Shown here piece after piece: positions 20,264 to 32,213 of a stretch of DNA of 64,000 nucleotides; the stretch's first letter is position 1, and every line of letters begins with the position of its first letter. The translations under genes and the position numbers were made by a program. The notes beneath the pieces are model-generated. The model saw only the letters and a program-made list of their open reading frames with translations, did not search any database and had not been told where the DNA came from. Origin of the DNA: Shinisaurus crocodilurus (taxonomy: Eukaryota > Chordata > Lepidosauria > Squamata > Shinisauridae); the NCBI GenBank assembly GCA_021292165.1, contig CM037879.1, forward strand, positions 241,987,797-242,051,796, in the 5' to 3' direction.

Positions 20264-20946
20264 ACAATGACCAGGAAAGAGTCCTCAATCATTCAACATT
20301 TCTCCCATCCATTTGTCTACAAAATGAAGTAGTTGAACCTTGTAGTGTCCCCTGTTTTGCATTTGAAAGAAAGAAAGGCTAGTATTGACTCCTTAAGAAA
20401 AGGCCACCCTCCATGCCTGTTACATTTTTCCATTGTTCTCCCAAGCAGTAAGTTTAGAAGTAATCAGAGAGCAGTACCCAACACCGCCACTTCACCTGTG
20501 TCACTGATGTAGAGCTATCATCATCAGCCTCTCCAGTGCAATGCCAATAGTATATGCTGCTATGACAGGTTTCCCCGGGAAACTCGACACAACGGCATAC
20601 ACTAGAGGTCACTGCAGGCTTCTCCACATGAGGCGTTTCTTGTGCACTCATGATTCCTCACTCAGGGTCATTTCTGGGTGCTTTACACACCACTACCATC
20701 CTCCAAGGCCTCTCCTGTGCTGCTTTCCAAGCATTTCCGCTGCTTTTTTTTTCTTCTTTAAAGCAAGGAAAGTGCAGTATTATAAAAAAAATGGTGGAAT
20801 GAACCAGAATGAAAGGCTCAAGTATTTTCGCAATTCCGCTATATCTTGTGGCTGTGTAATAGAACATATAGGAAGTCAGAGAAAGAACCCCCCCCCCCGG
20901 GACACTTGTAAAGGAGCTGATCTTAATTCTGCAAAGAACCTGGCAG
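20264..20946. other. Unclassified non-coding stretch
   Basis: No gene recognised; a short C run lies at about 20889-20898. Confidence 0.4.
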
Positions 20947-21187
20947 AGAGCCAGTGTGGCGTAGTGGTGAGAGTGTTAAACTGGGACTTGGGAGATCCAG
21001 GTTCTAGTCCCCACTCGGCCATGAAACTCACTGGGTGTCTTTGGGCCAGTCACTGACTCTCAGCCTAACCTACCTCACAGGGTTGTTGTGAGGATAAAAT
21101 GGAGAGGAGGAGGAGGATTATGTAAGCCGCCTTGGGTTCCGTGAAGGGAAAAAGGCAGGGTATAAATATAATAAATAAATAAATAAA
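20947..21187 (+). mobile_element. MIR-like tRNA-derived SINE
   Basis: A full-length copy of the family described at 4974, with head ('gccagtgtggcgtagtggtg'), core and aaataaata tail. It has few differences from 4974, so it is probably a young subfamily. Confidence 0.88.
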
Positions 21188-21960
21188 CCCAGAAGCCTCG
21201 GTAAAGTGGCAGGTTTAAAGTCACATGTTAAGAAGCCCTTATACTAGGACTACGTCAATGGCGTCAGTGAAGCAGCAGTGTTTGATGCTGCCCAGAACCT
21301 TTAGCTCTTGTTTAGATTTTATGGATAAAGAAAATATATTATTCATGAAGATTTACATGTAATATTGCACACACTCAGGAGGAAATTACACTTCCTTGTG
21401 CTATAATTTAAGTGAAATCACAATCAATCCTTGGCTTGTGTTAACTTTAATCTTCATTACAGCAGTATTTGTCAGGCTATAAACATTTAATATTAAAGAG
21501 AAGAAATGTGAAATCTGATGCATTTCTTTCTACAGACAAATGAATCTAAGACATGAATGTGGCAGCCCATCCTTTAAAATTAAAGAGATATTATCATCAT
21601 TATAAATAAAAGATATAATTCACTTTCACTTAAATATATTAAGAAGGCAAAGAAATGGGGTAGCATCACACTGGAAATGGAAAGCTTTGCAAAAGTAATT
21701 AAAAACAACAGTGGGTCAATATGCATTGAAAATTCTCCTTCAGGGTGTCTGAAACAAGGGATCCAAACTTGTGATGTCCAAGGTCACAAATCTTTTGAGA
21801 ATCGTGGTTGCTTAATGTAAAAATAAAGATTATTCTGTCTCTTAAGAATAACCATGGGGAGAGATCTAATTATAATACTTTAGTCTTTGCTTAACATAAG
21901 CATCTGGAACCTGAGAATGAAATTATTTACCTAAATAATATTCATATTTCATAACAAGGA
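21188..21960. other. Unclassified AT-rich stretch
   Basis: Nothing recognised; low GC, single-copy appearance. Confidence 0.45.
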
Positions 21961-22790
21961 ATGAACAGAGAAGCCACCATGGCAGAAACACAGATGCTGC
22001 CATGCCCCCCCCTGAAGCAATCAGATGACAATCTGGAGCCTCCTGAGCCAAATGTCCCCAGGGAACAAGTTGCTTCAGGGGACACTGCGGCTGGCGAAGA
22101 AGGTCCTGGGCCCTCAGGAGAGAGGACTTCACATCTTCCCCATCGAAAGATGGAAAGCTCAGTTTCCAAGTCAGAGGAGATGCAGAGCCACCACCCAGCC
22201 CCCAAGAAGGCTGGTATCTGAAGATACAGGCTAAGACTGTGGCCAAGCAAAGGAGTGCCCACTTGCAGAAAAGGACTCCTCAGGAGTTAAGGCCTCCTTG
22301 TGAGCAAGGCCCTCCTCATGTGTAGGCCTTTTGCCAGAATGCCTGTAATGAACTGCAGCTGAGTCTTGGGTGGGGCACTGGCTATATAAGTTTTCAGTCA
22401 GAGCTTACTAGCTACTGGAAACAATGTCTCACCTTCAGCTTTAGTGTTATAGAGCCTTGATCTTTTGATAGGTACTAACCTCTGGATTCCTGCTTGACTC
22501 TGCTTTTTGGACTGTCTTTCCCCTTGCTTACTCTCCTGTCTTTTGACCTTGACTGTGCTTTGGGTCTTTCTTCTAGAAGCCACCTGCGTGGTAATATTGT
22601 GCTCTGAGTCTGACCATTGCCTGTATTCTGACTACTCCTGCCTTAAACTGATTCCATATTGGACTGATACCTCCATGCTTGGCTTTGCCTGCCTATTGAT
22701 TAGCCTGTTGGATTTGCCCCTTTATTTGCTTAATGTAGAGTCTGACCTGATGTCTGCTGAAGATGGGTGGTCATTAGACACTGAGAATAG
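21961..22790 (+). repeat. Possible LTR-retroelement-derived unit
   Basis: The first part is an open frame of 86 residues rich in Pro, Glu, Gly and Ser (EEGPGPSGERTS...), with no recognised domain. A TATA-like 'ggctatataag' follows at about 22380. After it comes a C/T-rich run with recurring 'gacttgact/ctttgg' character up to 22790. This arrangement suggests the end of a retroelement coding region plus an LTR-like promoter, but no target duplication or inverted ends are visible. Unclassified. Confidence 0.3.
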
Positions 22791-22802
22791 CTCATAGGAA
22801 AA

Positions 22803-22975
22803 TGTCTTATACTTAGTCAGACCATTAGTTCATCTGGCTCACTATTGTTTACACTGACTGGCAGCAGCTTTCTAGGGTTTCCGACAGTGGTCTTTCCCAA
22901 ACTGGAATTGTTGGGATTGAACCTGGGACCTTTTTCATCTTTACCATGGAGCTCTTCCCCAAGCATAATTCACCC
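22803..22975 (-). mobile_element. tRNA-derived SINE, decayed
   Basis: Complement of the 60769-60977 family: 'cttatacttagtcagaccat', 'actgactggcagcagcttt', then 'ggattgaacctgggacct', the complement of the B box. Confidence 0.7.
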
Positions 22976-23173
22976 AACATCACAAATTATTGAACTTTGG
23001 CTAAAAGAACAAAAATGATCTGAAAAGCACCACAGAAAGTAACTTCCTGGAAATAAACTGAGTCAAGTAAGACTTGTGTTAACTGCTGTGTTTTCAAACC
23101 TGGGATTTCCTGGAGCCAGGATCAGCCAACTAAAGAAACTTTACATATCGTTGATCCTAATGATATCTGTAAA

Positions 23174-23400
23174 TTTATTTATTTATTATATTTATACCCC
23201 GCCTTTTTTCCTGCAAGGAACCCAAGGCGGCTTACATAGTCCTCCTCCTCCATTTTATCTTCACAACAAACCTGTGAGGTAGGTTAGGCTGAGAGTCAGT
23301 GACTGGCCCAAAGTCACCCAGTGGGTTTCATGGTTGAGCGGGGACTCGAACCCGGATCTCCTGTGTCCCAGTCCAACCACTAACCACTACGCCACACTGG
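23174..23400 (-). mobile_element. MIR-like tRNA-derived SINE
   Basis: Full-length minus-strand copy. The (tttat)n end lies at the left and the tRNA-like head at the right ('actacgccacactgg'). The 7-mer ctgtaaa flanks it at 23167-23173 and 23401-23407, a likely target-site duplication. Confidence 0.9.
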
Positions 23401-23559
23401 CTGTAAAATCAAGACATGGATCAAATGTTTGCTGGGGCATGTGTTGCAGCCGTCACAGCTGTACCACCTCTGGATGCATGTGGTGGTTCTTGTTCAACAG
23501 TAACACCATCTTAAAAATCTCTAGGAGATGGAAAGTGTTATCAGGGAAAAGCTTCCATA

Positions 23560-23735
23560 GGAAGTTGCCTTACATTAAGTCAGGCTACTTGTCCATCTAG
23601 CACAGTATTGTTTAAGTGGTAGCAGCTGTCCAGAGATTCCGGCAAAGGTCTTACACAACTTCTGCCCCTTTCAGTTCAGGATGCCAGGGACTGCGCCTAG
23701 GAGTTTCTGTATGCCAGAGTATGGCAACTTTACCA
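23560..23735 (-). mobile_element. tRNA-derived SINE, decayed
   Basis: 'ttgccttacattaagtcagg', 'gtccatctagcacagtattg' and 'gatgccagggactg' follow the complement of the tRNA-SINE body. The head is eroded. Confidence 0.65.
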
Positions 23736-24067
23736 TGAAGATATTTTCAAAAAAATGATCACTCAGTTGAAATTTGAGAAAGGGAGAATGGTATTATGTG
23801 TATCTGTTGGATAGGGCTATGCTTGTGTCAGGAGATGAGATGGGGATATTGTCAGCAACGAGAAGTAGAGAATAGGTTTTCCTTTCCTCAGCCTTCATTA
23901 AGTATCCTGATGCCTATTGACCAATGATAAAAGCTGATAGTCTGTCCACCTTCTCAAAAACAAAAATTCTCCTCCTTAACTTCTGTTTTAAAGAAAATGT
24001 TTAAACAAAGTATGATATATTGTCCTCCTCCTCCTCTCAAGTGTTCCATTCACACTAGAGATAGTCA

Positions 24068-24155
24068 CAGCACAATCCTATTGCATCTACTCAAAAGTAA
24101 ATGCCATTTAGTTTGATGGGGCATACTCTCAGGTACATGTGTATAGGATTGCAAA
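24068..24155. mobile_element. Class-i short palindromic repeat
   Basis: A roughly 88-bp foldback with ends 'gcacaatcctatt' and 'tataggattgca'. Arms: 'ctactcaaaagtaaatgcc' versus 'gggcatactctcaggtac'. Confidence 0.6.
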
Positions 24156-24235
24156 CTTAGGTACTTTTCCTCAGTAAGAGACATGTGATAGGTAGCTGTT
24201 GCTGTATGACCTGAATAAAACCATTTAGTCTGAGT

Positions 24236-24312
24236 CCTAAGTATGTTTACTAGAGAGTGCACCCTAATGAACATAGTGGGACTTACTTCTGAGTAGGACT
24301 GCACTGCACTGT
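24236..24312. mobile_element. Class-i short palindromic repeat, decayed
   Basis: 'gaacatagtgggacttactt' and 'ctgagtaggactgcactg' identify the family; the left end is eroded. Confidence 0.5.
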
Positions 24313-26792
24313 ACATCCAAAATAGTACAGAAAAAATTACAAAAGTCTTTCCTGCATAACCTGTGATTTCATCATAAAATGATTAATGAAACATAGTTTG
24401 CAGTCACATAACCCTCCCCATAATCTACCAAATTGAATTTTCTGAAATATCCCAGATGCCAAACCTTAAGCAATGTGTTTTAAATTAACAAGAAGTTTAA
24501 GATGTTTTAAGAAGAGTGCTGGTGGGAGGGGATACCAAAAAGATACAAACAAAAAATAGTAAAAAGGTTCTTAGGACCTCTAAGAAGAGTTCAGTTAAAA
24601 ATACTCTGCTACAAATTCCCCTGATTTCATGTGAAAGCAAGACTTGCTTTAGAAGAACTCTTTGGAGAGAATGGGAGTGGAAATCAGTCTCTTATTATCT
24701 CCCAGTTTGCTTCTCTTCTATTTTTCATTTAAAGGCTCTAGTGATGAAAAGTTTCAAAAAACAAACAAACCCCAAACCCGGCAATATACTGGGGTCCAGC
24801 ACATTATCTTCCTGTTCTTAGTTACTTCTCAAATATTCAGCAGAAGAAGGCACTTTTAAGAAGTTTGCTCAGTCTCTTATTGCTAAATCTACCAAACATG
24901 ATTTCCAGTGCCCATTCTATTCACCCACAATGGTAGTGTGATGAACAAGTTAGACAACACAACTAGCGAGTGTCAGCTTGCAGCTAGTTGACTCCTGCTA
25001 CAGTGTCAAATTCCAGAAATTACCCATTTAGACATGTGGTTAAGAGGCTTGGCATGCTGGGTGAAAAGGTACATTGGTATGATCTGTATGTATCCATAAA
25101 ATATAATTTTGAAAAAAAGAACCTAAGTGGATCATTTTAACTCTACGGTTTCCCTTCAGGATTTGGTACATGCATCTCCTTAGAATGTTCAAGTCCCAAC
25201 ATTGACACACATGCTGAAGCCAGCAATGTTACATCAAGAATGATGGTTTCAAGGTACAGCAATCTTAGCCTGGGTATGATGTTGTCATTTCCAGCAGGCA
25301 GTTGCAATGCTGACCTCTCAGCAATACAGCAATTTATTTATTTTATATCCACCTAAAGAAAACCAGCCATACGCTTAAGAGTCATCTTGCAGTAGCACTT
25401 TTAGATACACAGAACTTAAATTATTTTGACTAATATCATATATTTTTAATTTATTCACTTCCCTGACCTGCATAATACTTTTCTTTATCAGGATGCTTCA
25501 AAACCAGGAATACCATCATATATATTAGATGAGAACAGCTCAGTAATAAATGACGTGAAATACCTGCGAATACACTGTAATCCTGAAATATAATTTATTT
25601 ACCATGGAAAGTTTGTGAGCCTCTCAACATGCAAACATCTTAATGTTTTGTTAAACCCACCAGTACCAACTATCCTGGATGGATGACTGCTTTCCACAAG
25701 TATATTTTGTCAGTCACTATTCTGTGTTTCACAGACAGAAGAAAAATCCCCACGGTAGCCAATGTGAACTTATAGTCATGCATTCTGCAGACGTGTGTGT
25801 GTGTGTGTGTTTGCTGACAGAGCACTTTGTGGTAGTGTAGCAGCTAGAGACCAATAGTAAGCAGTTCAGACTCTTTTACCTGCAACCATGCTGCAATAAA
25901 GTGCCATCATCATTCAGTTGATAAAGGTTACTAACTTAACATTTTCTGTAACTGATCTGGATTGCTAGCCATCCAGCTATCGGGATCATTTTCTGATAAA
26001 TAGCATGTTTAATGAATGAAGGGAGTAACCTACCTTCAGGAAGAATCTTCCCAATAACAATAATCCATTAGGAAATTGACAATATCCTCTGATCTATTGC
26101 TTGCAAAGCAAGGACTTGATGGAGAGTTTCATTCCTTCTGCTCAGTACTCCAGACGAAAATCAGCACCATTGGAATATTTCTCAGGCTGTGACACCTCTC
26201 GAGAGCCTTGCTTGCCTGCTGGTTCCCAGAGGACGACAATCTGGGGTTCCAGCGTGCATACAGCAGTGAAGATAAATGGGAAAAGCTCAAGATAAATTAG
26301 GGATGGCTAAGTTAAAATTGTCTTTCCTCCTGATTCTCTCATCTGCAGTCTGAAAGTCTGTTTTACTGTGAAAAAGCTAGATGGCAGACTGCCTCAGTGA
26401 GTTCTTCTTAAGCTACAGAGTGCTTTTTTTTTTTCAATGAAGAAATTTTTTCCCATTATCTAAGCTAATGTGACTGAAGCTAAGTCTAGTTTTAAAAGTG
26501 TCTGCTGGCATGAAATTCATTTCACTGTTGCTTTCTTTCAAGCTACAGGTAAAAAAACATGTTTGGGCTTCACATTTCTGTCTGAATGGAACACTCTTAA
26601 CTTTTCAGGTAACAAATGTACCTAGCATCTTTTTACAGCTTTTTTTCAATAGCTTAAATGTAGACAATTTCCACTCTTGTACCTAAGTGTATATTTCATG
26701 ATATTCATTCCCTCTTCCTAAGCTTTATTTCCCACCACACACATAATCACCTTACTCAGACCATTTCTTCTGTCATTTCTTTAAAAAGTCAT
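24313..26792. other. Unclassified stretch
   Basis: About 2.5 kb without a recognised gene. A (GT)n microsatellite lies at 25795-25811. A possible eroded LINE tail complement lies at about 25329-25360. An open frame of 64 codons at 26101 has no domain character. Confidence 0.45.
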
Positions 26793-27243
26793 TTAAAGCG
26801 CGATCCATTGTGACTGCCCGTAACCTCTGAACTTGGAGGATTGCAGGCATCCAATGGAAGGCAGAAGGCGCATGGAGGTGAAGGACCTTCATGCTCCTCC
26901 TGTCCTACAAAAGACTTAGATGGCCAATTTCAGCTGTCCAAGTATTTTTTCCCAGCTCACAAGGAGGAGAGGCAAAAGCGCCACCAGGATACTTGGATAT
27001 GTCGTCTTCTTCTCCTCCCCACCACCCTCCCCGCCCACAAATCTTTAGCTCTGAGGTGGGTCTTCTGATCTCAGAGCCACAACTGGCACGGTTCTTTCTG
27101 CGCTGGTTGCAAGGACAGAGGGAGGGCACTCCAAATTCAGAGTCCCAGCTCCAACCTCAGAGTGCATTTCTGAGGTCAGAGCTGGGACTCCAACCTCTCC
27201 TATGGCCAGCTAGACCCTGTCTAGCTGACCATTTGCCCCCTTA
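26793..27243 (-). mobile_element. Harbinger-like TIR element, class iii
   Basis: The element proper is 26796-27240, flanked by TTA on both sides (26793-26795 and 27241-27243). It is in reverse orientation relative to 14562. The left end is AAGCGCGATCC, a decayed GGGCACAATCC; the right end is CATTTGCCCCC. It shares 'gcacggttctttctgcgctg', 'acttagatggccaatttcag' and an 'aacctctgaacttggagg' subterminal hairpin with its relatives. No transposase. Confidence 0.7.
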
Positions 27244-28529
27244 AAATCTTTTCAAGCCCATTACTTTAAATCTAAATAAAAATCCAAAAGTAGGTTTTAT
27301 AGCATTCTTTGAATGATAATGGAGGTGTTATCTGAAAAGAATGTTTATACTTTAAAAAAAAATTGAAGCAATCAACAGAGAGAGATATCCTTGACTATCT
27401 GCCACTAAATGATGATATGTCATTTATATCTGGCAAGTGATGGTCCACTGTTTTTGTGATACACACACACTTTTGAAATTTTAGTGAGTAGAGCCCAGTT
27501 GTTCATAATTTATGGGGTTGCCTGCTATAGCGTTCCCACATTGTGTGATAATCATGGTGTTAACCATTGGGAGAGTATATTGGAGTTAATGTGAATTGAA
27601 TGGAAAATACACGTAGACTCTGGCAATTGTACACATTCACATACACAAATTGTCAGGGGAAACAAGGGATTCCATGGTTTCCAGTCAATCTGAATTGTGA
27701 TGCAAGGGATCTTGGGGAATGTGAAATCCTGTGAGGGAAGGTATGCGTTGCCTGGTCAATAATGATAGGGCAATGTTCAAAATGCCTTTTGTTTGCTACC
27801 AGTTTGTACACATCCAGATGTCAGTGGTTGAAGATATTGTAAATGATAGAATGGCAGCAACAACAAATCTGCTCTGACACTGGGATTAATATCAGTATTC
27901 TTAGCAGACTCATTTTGAGGGCCTGGACAACCATAGGCCCCAGCTAATGCTGTTGGTAGCTGTGCATTTGCAAGCAAATGGGAAATGAGAACTTTCCCCT
28001 GAAATTGCACAGAGCAATTAAAAGGACCAATAAAAGACTGAGTTGAACTTTAATTTGTAGCACATTGCTTCATTGGTGTGAAAGTACACCACACAGAGCT
28101 CATTGGATGCTCCATGCCTCCTGGAATGTTAGGTTAATAACTGGCACAAATGCTTGGCATTTTACAATCTTAATTAAGACAGAGATGCTAGAATCAGACT
28201 GTGGTTCAAACTGTGACTCTTTACCTATTGAACAGCAGCACTACAAAGAGCCACGTTCGGTATAAAAGGTTTCATAGGCTGGTTCACATGTCCCTTTTAA
28301 TGCATCAGGATGTGAGTTACAATTACTGGTGGAGGTGAATATTAGGATCATGACAAAGAAACCAAATGGCTCCTTTGTTATGTAATGAAGCAGTGCCCCC
28401 ACTTTGCAATGCCACTGCTAAATGCTTGCATAGTTATGAGTCAGAAGACAGGGAACACTGTGTGACTGTGGTTTGGGCTCAAGGGGAAGCAATTGTGCAA
28501 CCATGAGGTTTCAAAAAGGGTTCTCTTGT
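27244..28529. other. Unclassified stretch
   Basis: No gene recognised; low-level CA repeats near 27462. Confidence 0.4.
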
Positions 28530-28671
28530 TGTTAGCAAGGCCCTAAACAACTTGGGACCAGGTTACTTTAGAGATCACTTCACCCCTTATTTCCCTGCCC
28601 AATCTCTGTGATCATCTGAGGGAGCACTTGAGGGTGCCACATGCTCCTGAGGTTCACCTCAGGAACACTTG

Positions 28672-28679
28672 CTGTAGAG
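28672..28679. repeat. 8-bp hAT target duplication, left
   Basis: ctgtagag, repeated exactly at 28816-28823. Confidence 0.85.
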
Positions 28680-28815
28680 CAGGGCTCTCCAACCTTGGGT
28701 CCCCAGATGTTGCTGGACTACAGCTCCCAGAATCCCTTGCCATTAGCCATGCTAGCTGGGTTTGCTGGGAGCTGTAGGCCAGCAACATCTGGGGACCCAA
28801 GGTTGGAGAACCCTG
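28680..28815. mobile_element. Palindromic hAT MITE (136 bp)
   Basis: Ends CAGGGCTCTCCAACCTTGGG and CCCAAGGTTGGAGAACCCTG are inverted copies, and the arms continue for about 50 bp each. The CAGGG...CCCTG termini and an exact 8-bp target duplication (ctgtagag) are hAT hallmarks. There is no coding capacity. Confidence 0.9.
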
Positions 28816-28823
28816 CTGTAGAG
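28816..28823. repeat. 8-bp hAT target duplication, right
   Basis: ctgtagag, matching 28672-28679. Confidence 0.85.
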
Positions 28824-29405
28824 TGTTCAGTGTTTCAGCACCCACCCTGTGCCAACCCCTTACCAACTGTCAGGAGACAGTCCCCGACATTTCTGAAGTT
28901 TGAATGTCTTCTCAAGACCCACAGGTTGTCCCTGATGTCTGACCCAGCCAGCTATGGTCTGTAGTACACAGTAGAGTGTGCAGTTGTACTGCTGTTTAGC
29001 ATATTTATTTGTGTAGTTTTACTACATTTTATTCTTTTGACGATATGACATTGTATGTTTGCCACTTTGATAAATCTGTGGAAAGAGTTACATAAATATG
29101 AGTATTAAAATAAATAAAATGTAACCCAGTGGTAACCACATCATTACACACACAGTCATATAATGACAGTTCATTTCTTTCTTGATGTGTGCCATAAACA
29201 GGGTGAATGAGCACCATGAGTCTTTTCTTTCCATGTATGTCTGAAAAGGGGAACATGATTCTGAAGCATTCTCTTTTCCCATGTTCCTTATGTTCTTGTG
29301 GAATACAGTTCTAGGGATGGCATGATATTAAAAACTGGAAAACTACAAGGTTATAAAGGTTCTTGAACAGAAATCATGTCATATCAACAGTGCCGTCAAG
29401 TACTG

Positions 29406-29533
29406 TAAGGGTGCAATCCTATGCATGTTTAGACAGAGGAAAAAGTCCTACAACTCCCAGCATGCTGGGAATAGGGGATGCTGGGAGTTGTAGGACTTTT
29501 CTCTCTCTAAACATGCATAGGATTGGACCCTAA
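29406..29533. mobile_element. Harbinger-like hairpin element, class ii (122 bp)
   Basis: Element 29409-29530, flanked on both sides by TAA (29406-29408, 29531-29533). Ends GGGTGCAATCCTATGCATG and CATGCATAGGATTGGACCC. The arms 'aaaaagtcctacaactccca' and 'gggagttgtaggacttttc' fold into an almost perfect hairpin. Confidence 0.8.
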
Positions 29534-29639
29534 AAAATAATAATATGGAGATGGCTCTGAACAGAAAATGCATTGTATGGACATTGGGTGCTCAAGGGAG
29601 AAAATACATTTTATGTTTTGTGTTATTTTTACTTGCTTT

Positions 29640-29850
29640 ATTCTTGACATTTATATCCCACCTTTTTTCCTCCAAGGAACTCAAAATGGCTTACATGATC
29701 ATCATCCTCTCCATTTTATCCTCACAACAACCCTGTGAGGTAGGTTAGGCTGAGAGTTGACTGGTCCAAAGTCACCCAGTGAGCTTCATGACTGAGTCGG
29801 GTCTAGAACTCAGATCTCCAGACACTCTAACCACTACACCACACTAGCTC
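29640..29850 (-). mobile_element. MIR-like tRNA-derived SINE, diverged
   Basis: Minus-strand copy with core 'cctcacaacaaccctgtgag' and head complement 'ccactacaccacactagctc'. The microsatellite tail is eroded. Confidence 0.85.
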
Positions 29851-30904
29851 TCCATTTTATCGTCAGTTTATTGTTCTTGAAAATAAATGGTGGGGGGGGG
29901 GAATCTTTGTAGGCTTGAAGGCTTCACTTATGTGGAGCTAGACCATCTTTAGCCCTTTAATATGCCATTAAACAAACATAAATACCCATCTCTGCCTGAA
30001 ACTGGAGTAGCACAGTGGTTGTGTAAACTGTGTGTTTAATACAATATTTTAAGATTATTTTAAATTAAATTTGGTTTAAATAAAATATAGATGAATATAT
30101 GTGACCCTCAAAAGATGAGTCCTCAGTTATTTTCATACTATTAAAGAAATTCAGCTACATTGAAATGGGTGTGTAATTTTTACCTCTTACCCATATTTAT
30201 TTTGTTGCTATCATGTGTTTTCTCCGAAAAGATTTTAGGATGGAAGTTATCCTTGCTTTGGCTGTCTTGCATTAGGCTTTCACCTTTTTGACTTGGTAAA
30301 AATAAACTGAAAACTTTATCTTTGTGGAACTCAAAAGAAATGAATATTCCAGCTTCCTTCAAAAGAGTTGCCAATAGATACAAAGATGAATACTTCAAAA
30401 GCAGCTCTAGGCAAAAATTGACATTAGAGATTTCTTAAGTTACTTTAAGAGTATACGTTAGAGATGGGAAAGAATGCTACAGATTAATAGAAGAGCTCAG
30501 TTAAAAGTAGCTCTTTAATTTGCTCTACTTAGGAAAACTTGTGAACTGAAATGTTTTGTATCATTATTTTTATTACACAACCATAAGCATACTCAAACAT
30601 TCACTAGCCATGTTACAAAGAAAGGCAAGAATAGAATACTGGTAGAGTAGTCTCACTGGACTCTGACTCAAATGGCCATATCGTTTTGTCATCAGCGGCA
30701 CATCATGAGGCCTAGAAACCTTCACACCTGCTGAGCTTTCACAACACAGACTGAGCCCTTCCAGCCTCCCTTACAGTGTCAACCAAGCAAATGGAGTGTG
30801 GGGGGGTGCAACATCTTTGGAAACTTCTAGACTGCAGTACATGCCAGTGATGATGTTCAAATAAAGAGGAAATGCATCACTAAAATGCATGTGTAATTTA
30901 GTGT
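29851..30904. other. Unclassified AT-rich stretch
   Basis: No gene or repeat recognised. A short G run lies at about 29891-29900. Confidence 0.45.
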
Positions 30905-31490
30905 AATTTAACACATTTAGGTTACTGTAATGTGCTTTGTTTGGTGCTACCCTTGTGCTTGGTCTGGAAACTGCAGCTGGCACAGAATGTGGCAGTGAGG
31001 ATGCTGAGTGGAGTGCCTGGCCATACACATATTACACTGGTGTTGAAGCAACTGCCCTGGCTACCTATTAGCTACCGAGATAACTACAAGGTCTTGCTGT
31101 TGGCACATAAAGCCCAGAATTGCTTGGGATCAGGTTACATGGAAGATTGACTTCTCCAACACAGACCTATGTGATGATCATTAAGATCCTTGGAAGAGGG
31201 TCTTGCTGGTTGTACCATGACCTGTAGACAACCAGGAAGCTGGCCTTCTCTGTGGTGGCACCCACCTTGTGGAATTACTTCCCCACTGGTATTTGGGAGG
31301 CACCAACTGTAGCATGATTTATGCACCAATTAAAGACCCATTTCTTTACCCAGGGCATCCCTGAGTAAGTGTGCTGCCCAGTTCATACGCTTGTAATTAT
31401 GGTATTGTATTGGTTTTGATTGGTTTTAATGTATTTATTGTTTTATTTAAATATTTTAGCAATTACGTATTTTAATTGTATTTTTAAAAA
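30905..31490 (+). pseudogene. L2-like LINE C-terminus, decayed
   Basis: 30932-31150 encodes KLQLAQNVAVRMLSG, HITLVLKQLPWLPISYR and KVLLLAHKA, the L2 post-RT region. Stops follow from 31148. The residues after it, read with frame changes, continue towards an L2 C-terminus. The 3' end is AT-rich. It probably belongs to the same clade as 5395-6918 but is much older. Confidence 0.75.
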
Positions 31491-31505
31491 ATATCATGAA
31501 GTATT

Positions 31506-32129
31506 TTAGGGCACAATCCTATGGGGATGCCCATAACCCCCTGAACTCAGAGGATTATGGGTAACCTCTATGCTCCCACTCTGCAAAATGGCTAGACAGC
31601 CAATTTCAGCAGTCTACCAGTGTGGCATAGTGGTGAGAGTGCTGGACTGGGACTCAGGAGATCTGGGTTCTAGTCCCTGCTTGGCCATGAAACTCACTGG
31701 GTGACTTTGGGCCAGTCACTGACACTCAGCCTAACCTATCTCACAGGGTTGTTGTGAGGATAAAATGGAGGAGGAGGAGGATTATGTAAGCTGCCTTGGG
31801 TTCCTTGCAGGAAAAAAGGTGGGGTATAAATATAATAAATAAATAACTGTGATGCCTTGGGGGGGAAGGGAAGGAGGCTGAGGCACGCCAGGATATGTCA
31901 TCATCTTGTTGGCACTGGTCTCCTCCACTCCCCGCCCCCTGGCACTCCCACTAAATCCTTTCTCCGAGGTCACTTTTGAGACCTCGGAGAAGCAGCCAAC
32001 ATGGTTCTTTCTGGGGGGAGGGGGATCTGAGCACGGATCCTCAGCTCTGAGGTCAGATCAATTTTCTGACCTCGGAGCTGGGAATCCAAACGATCCTGTG
32101 TGCTGTCTAAGGGCCATAGGATTGCTCTG
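31506..32129 (-). mobile_element. Harbinger-like TIR element, class iii, with SINE insert
   Basis: Left end GGGCACAATCCTATGGGG, preceded by TTA (31506-31508). Subterminal hairpin 'cccataaccccctgaactc'/'gaggattatggg'. Right end 'ggccataggattgctctg', followed by CCA, a possible decayed TTA. A MIR-like SINE (31617-31845) splits it. Internal arms 'ctccgaggtcacttttgaga' are self-complementary with 'cctcggagaag'. Confidence 0.65.
31617..31845 (+). mobile_element. MIR-like tRNA-derived SINE
   Basis: Full-length copy with head, core and (ataaataa) tail, inserted in a class-iii TIR element and therefore younger than it. Confidence 0.88.
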
Positions 32130-32213
32130 CCAAGTATTAACTTTTTTTTGTAAACCGCTTAGAAATATTTTAAAATATGGTCAGTGGTATATAAATCTAT
32201 TAAATAAATAAAA
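32130..32213 (+). repeat. L2-type 3' tail
   Basis: 'gtaaaccgcttagaaatatt', '..gtggtatataaatctatta' and an aataaataaa run: the 3' end of an L2-like LINE without its body. Confidence 0.55.

Larger units (their letters stand above)
28530..29120 (+). mobile_element. L2-like LINE C-terminus and tail, with hAT insertion
   Basis: 28530-28650 reads as a decayed L2 C-terminal block ('aacaacttgggaccaggtta' encodes NNLGPGY). It resumes after the hAT element with a KFECLLKTH block (about 28895-28925). The tail, 'tttgccactttgataaatc' followed by 'attaaaataaataaaat', is an L2-type 3' end. The hAT insert at 28680-28815 is younger. Confidence 0.65.
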
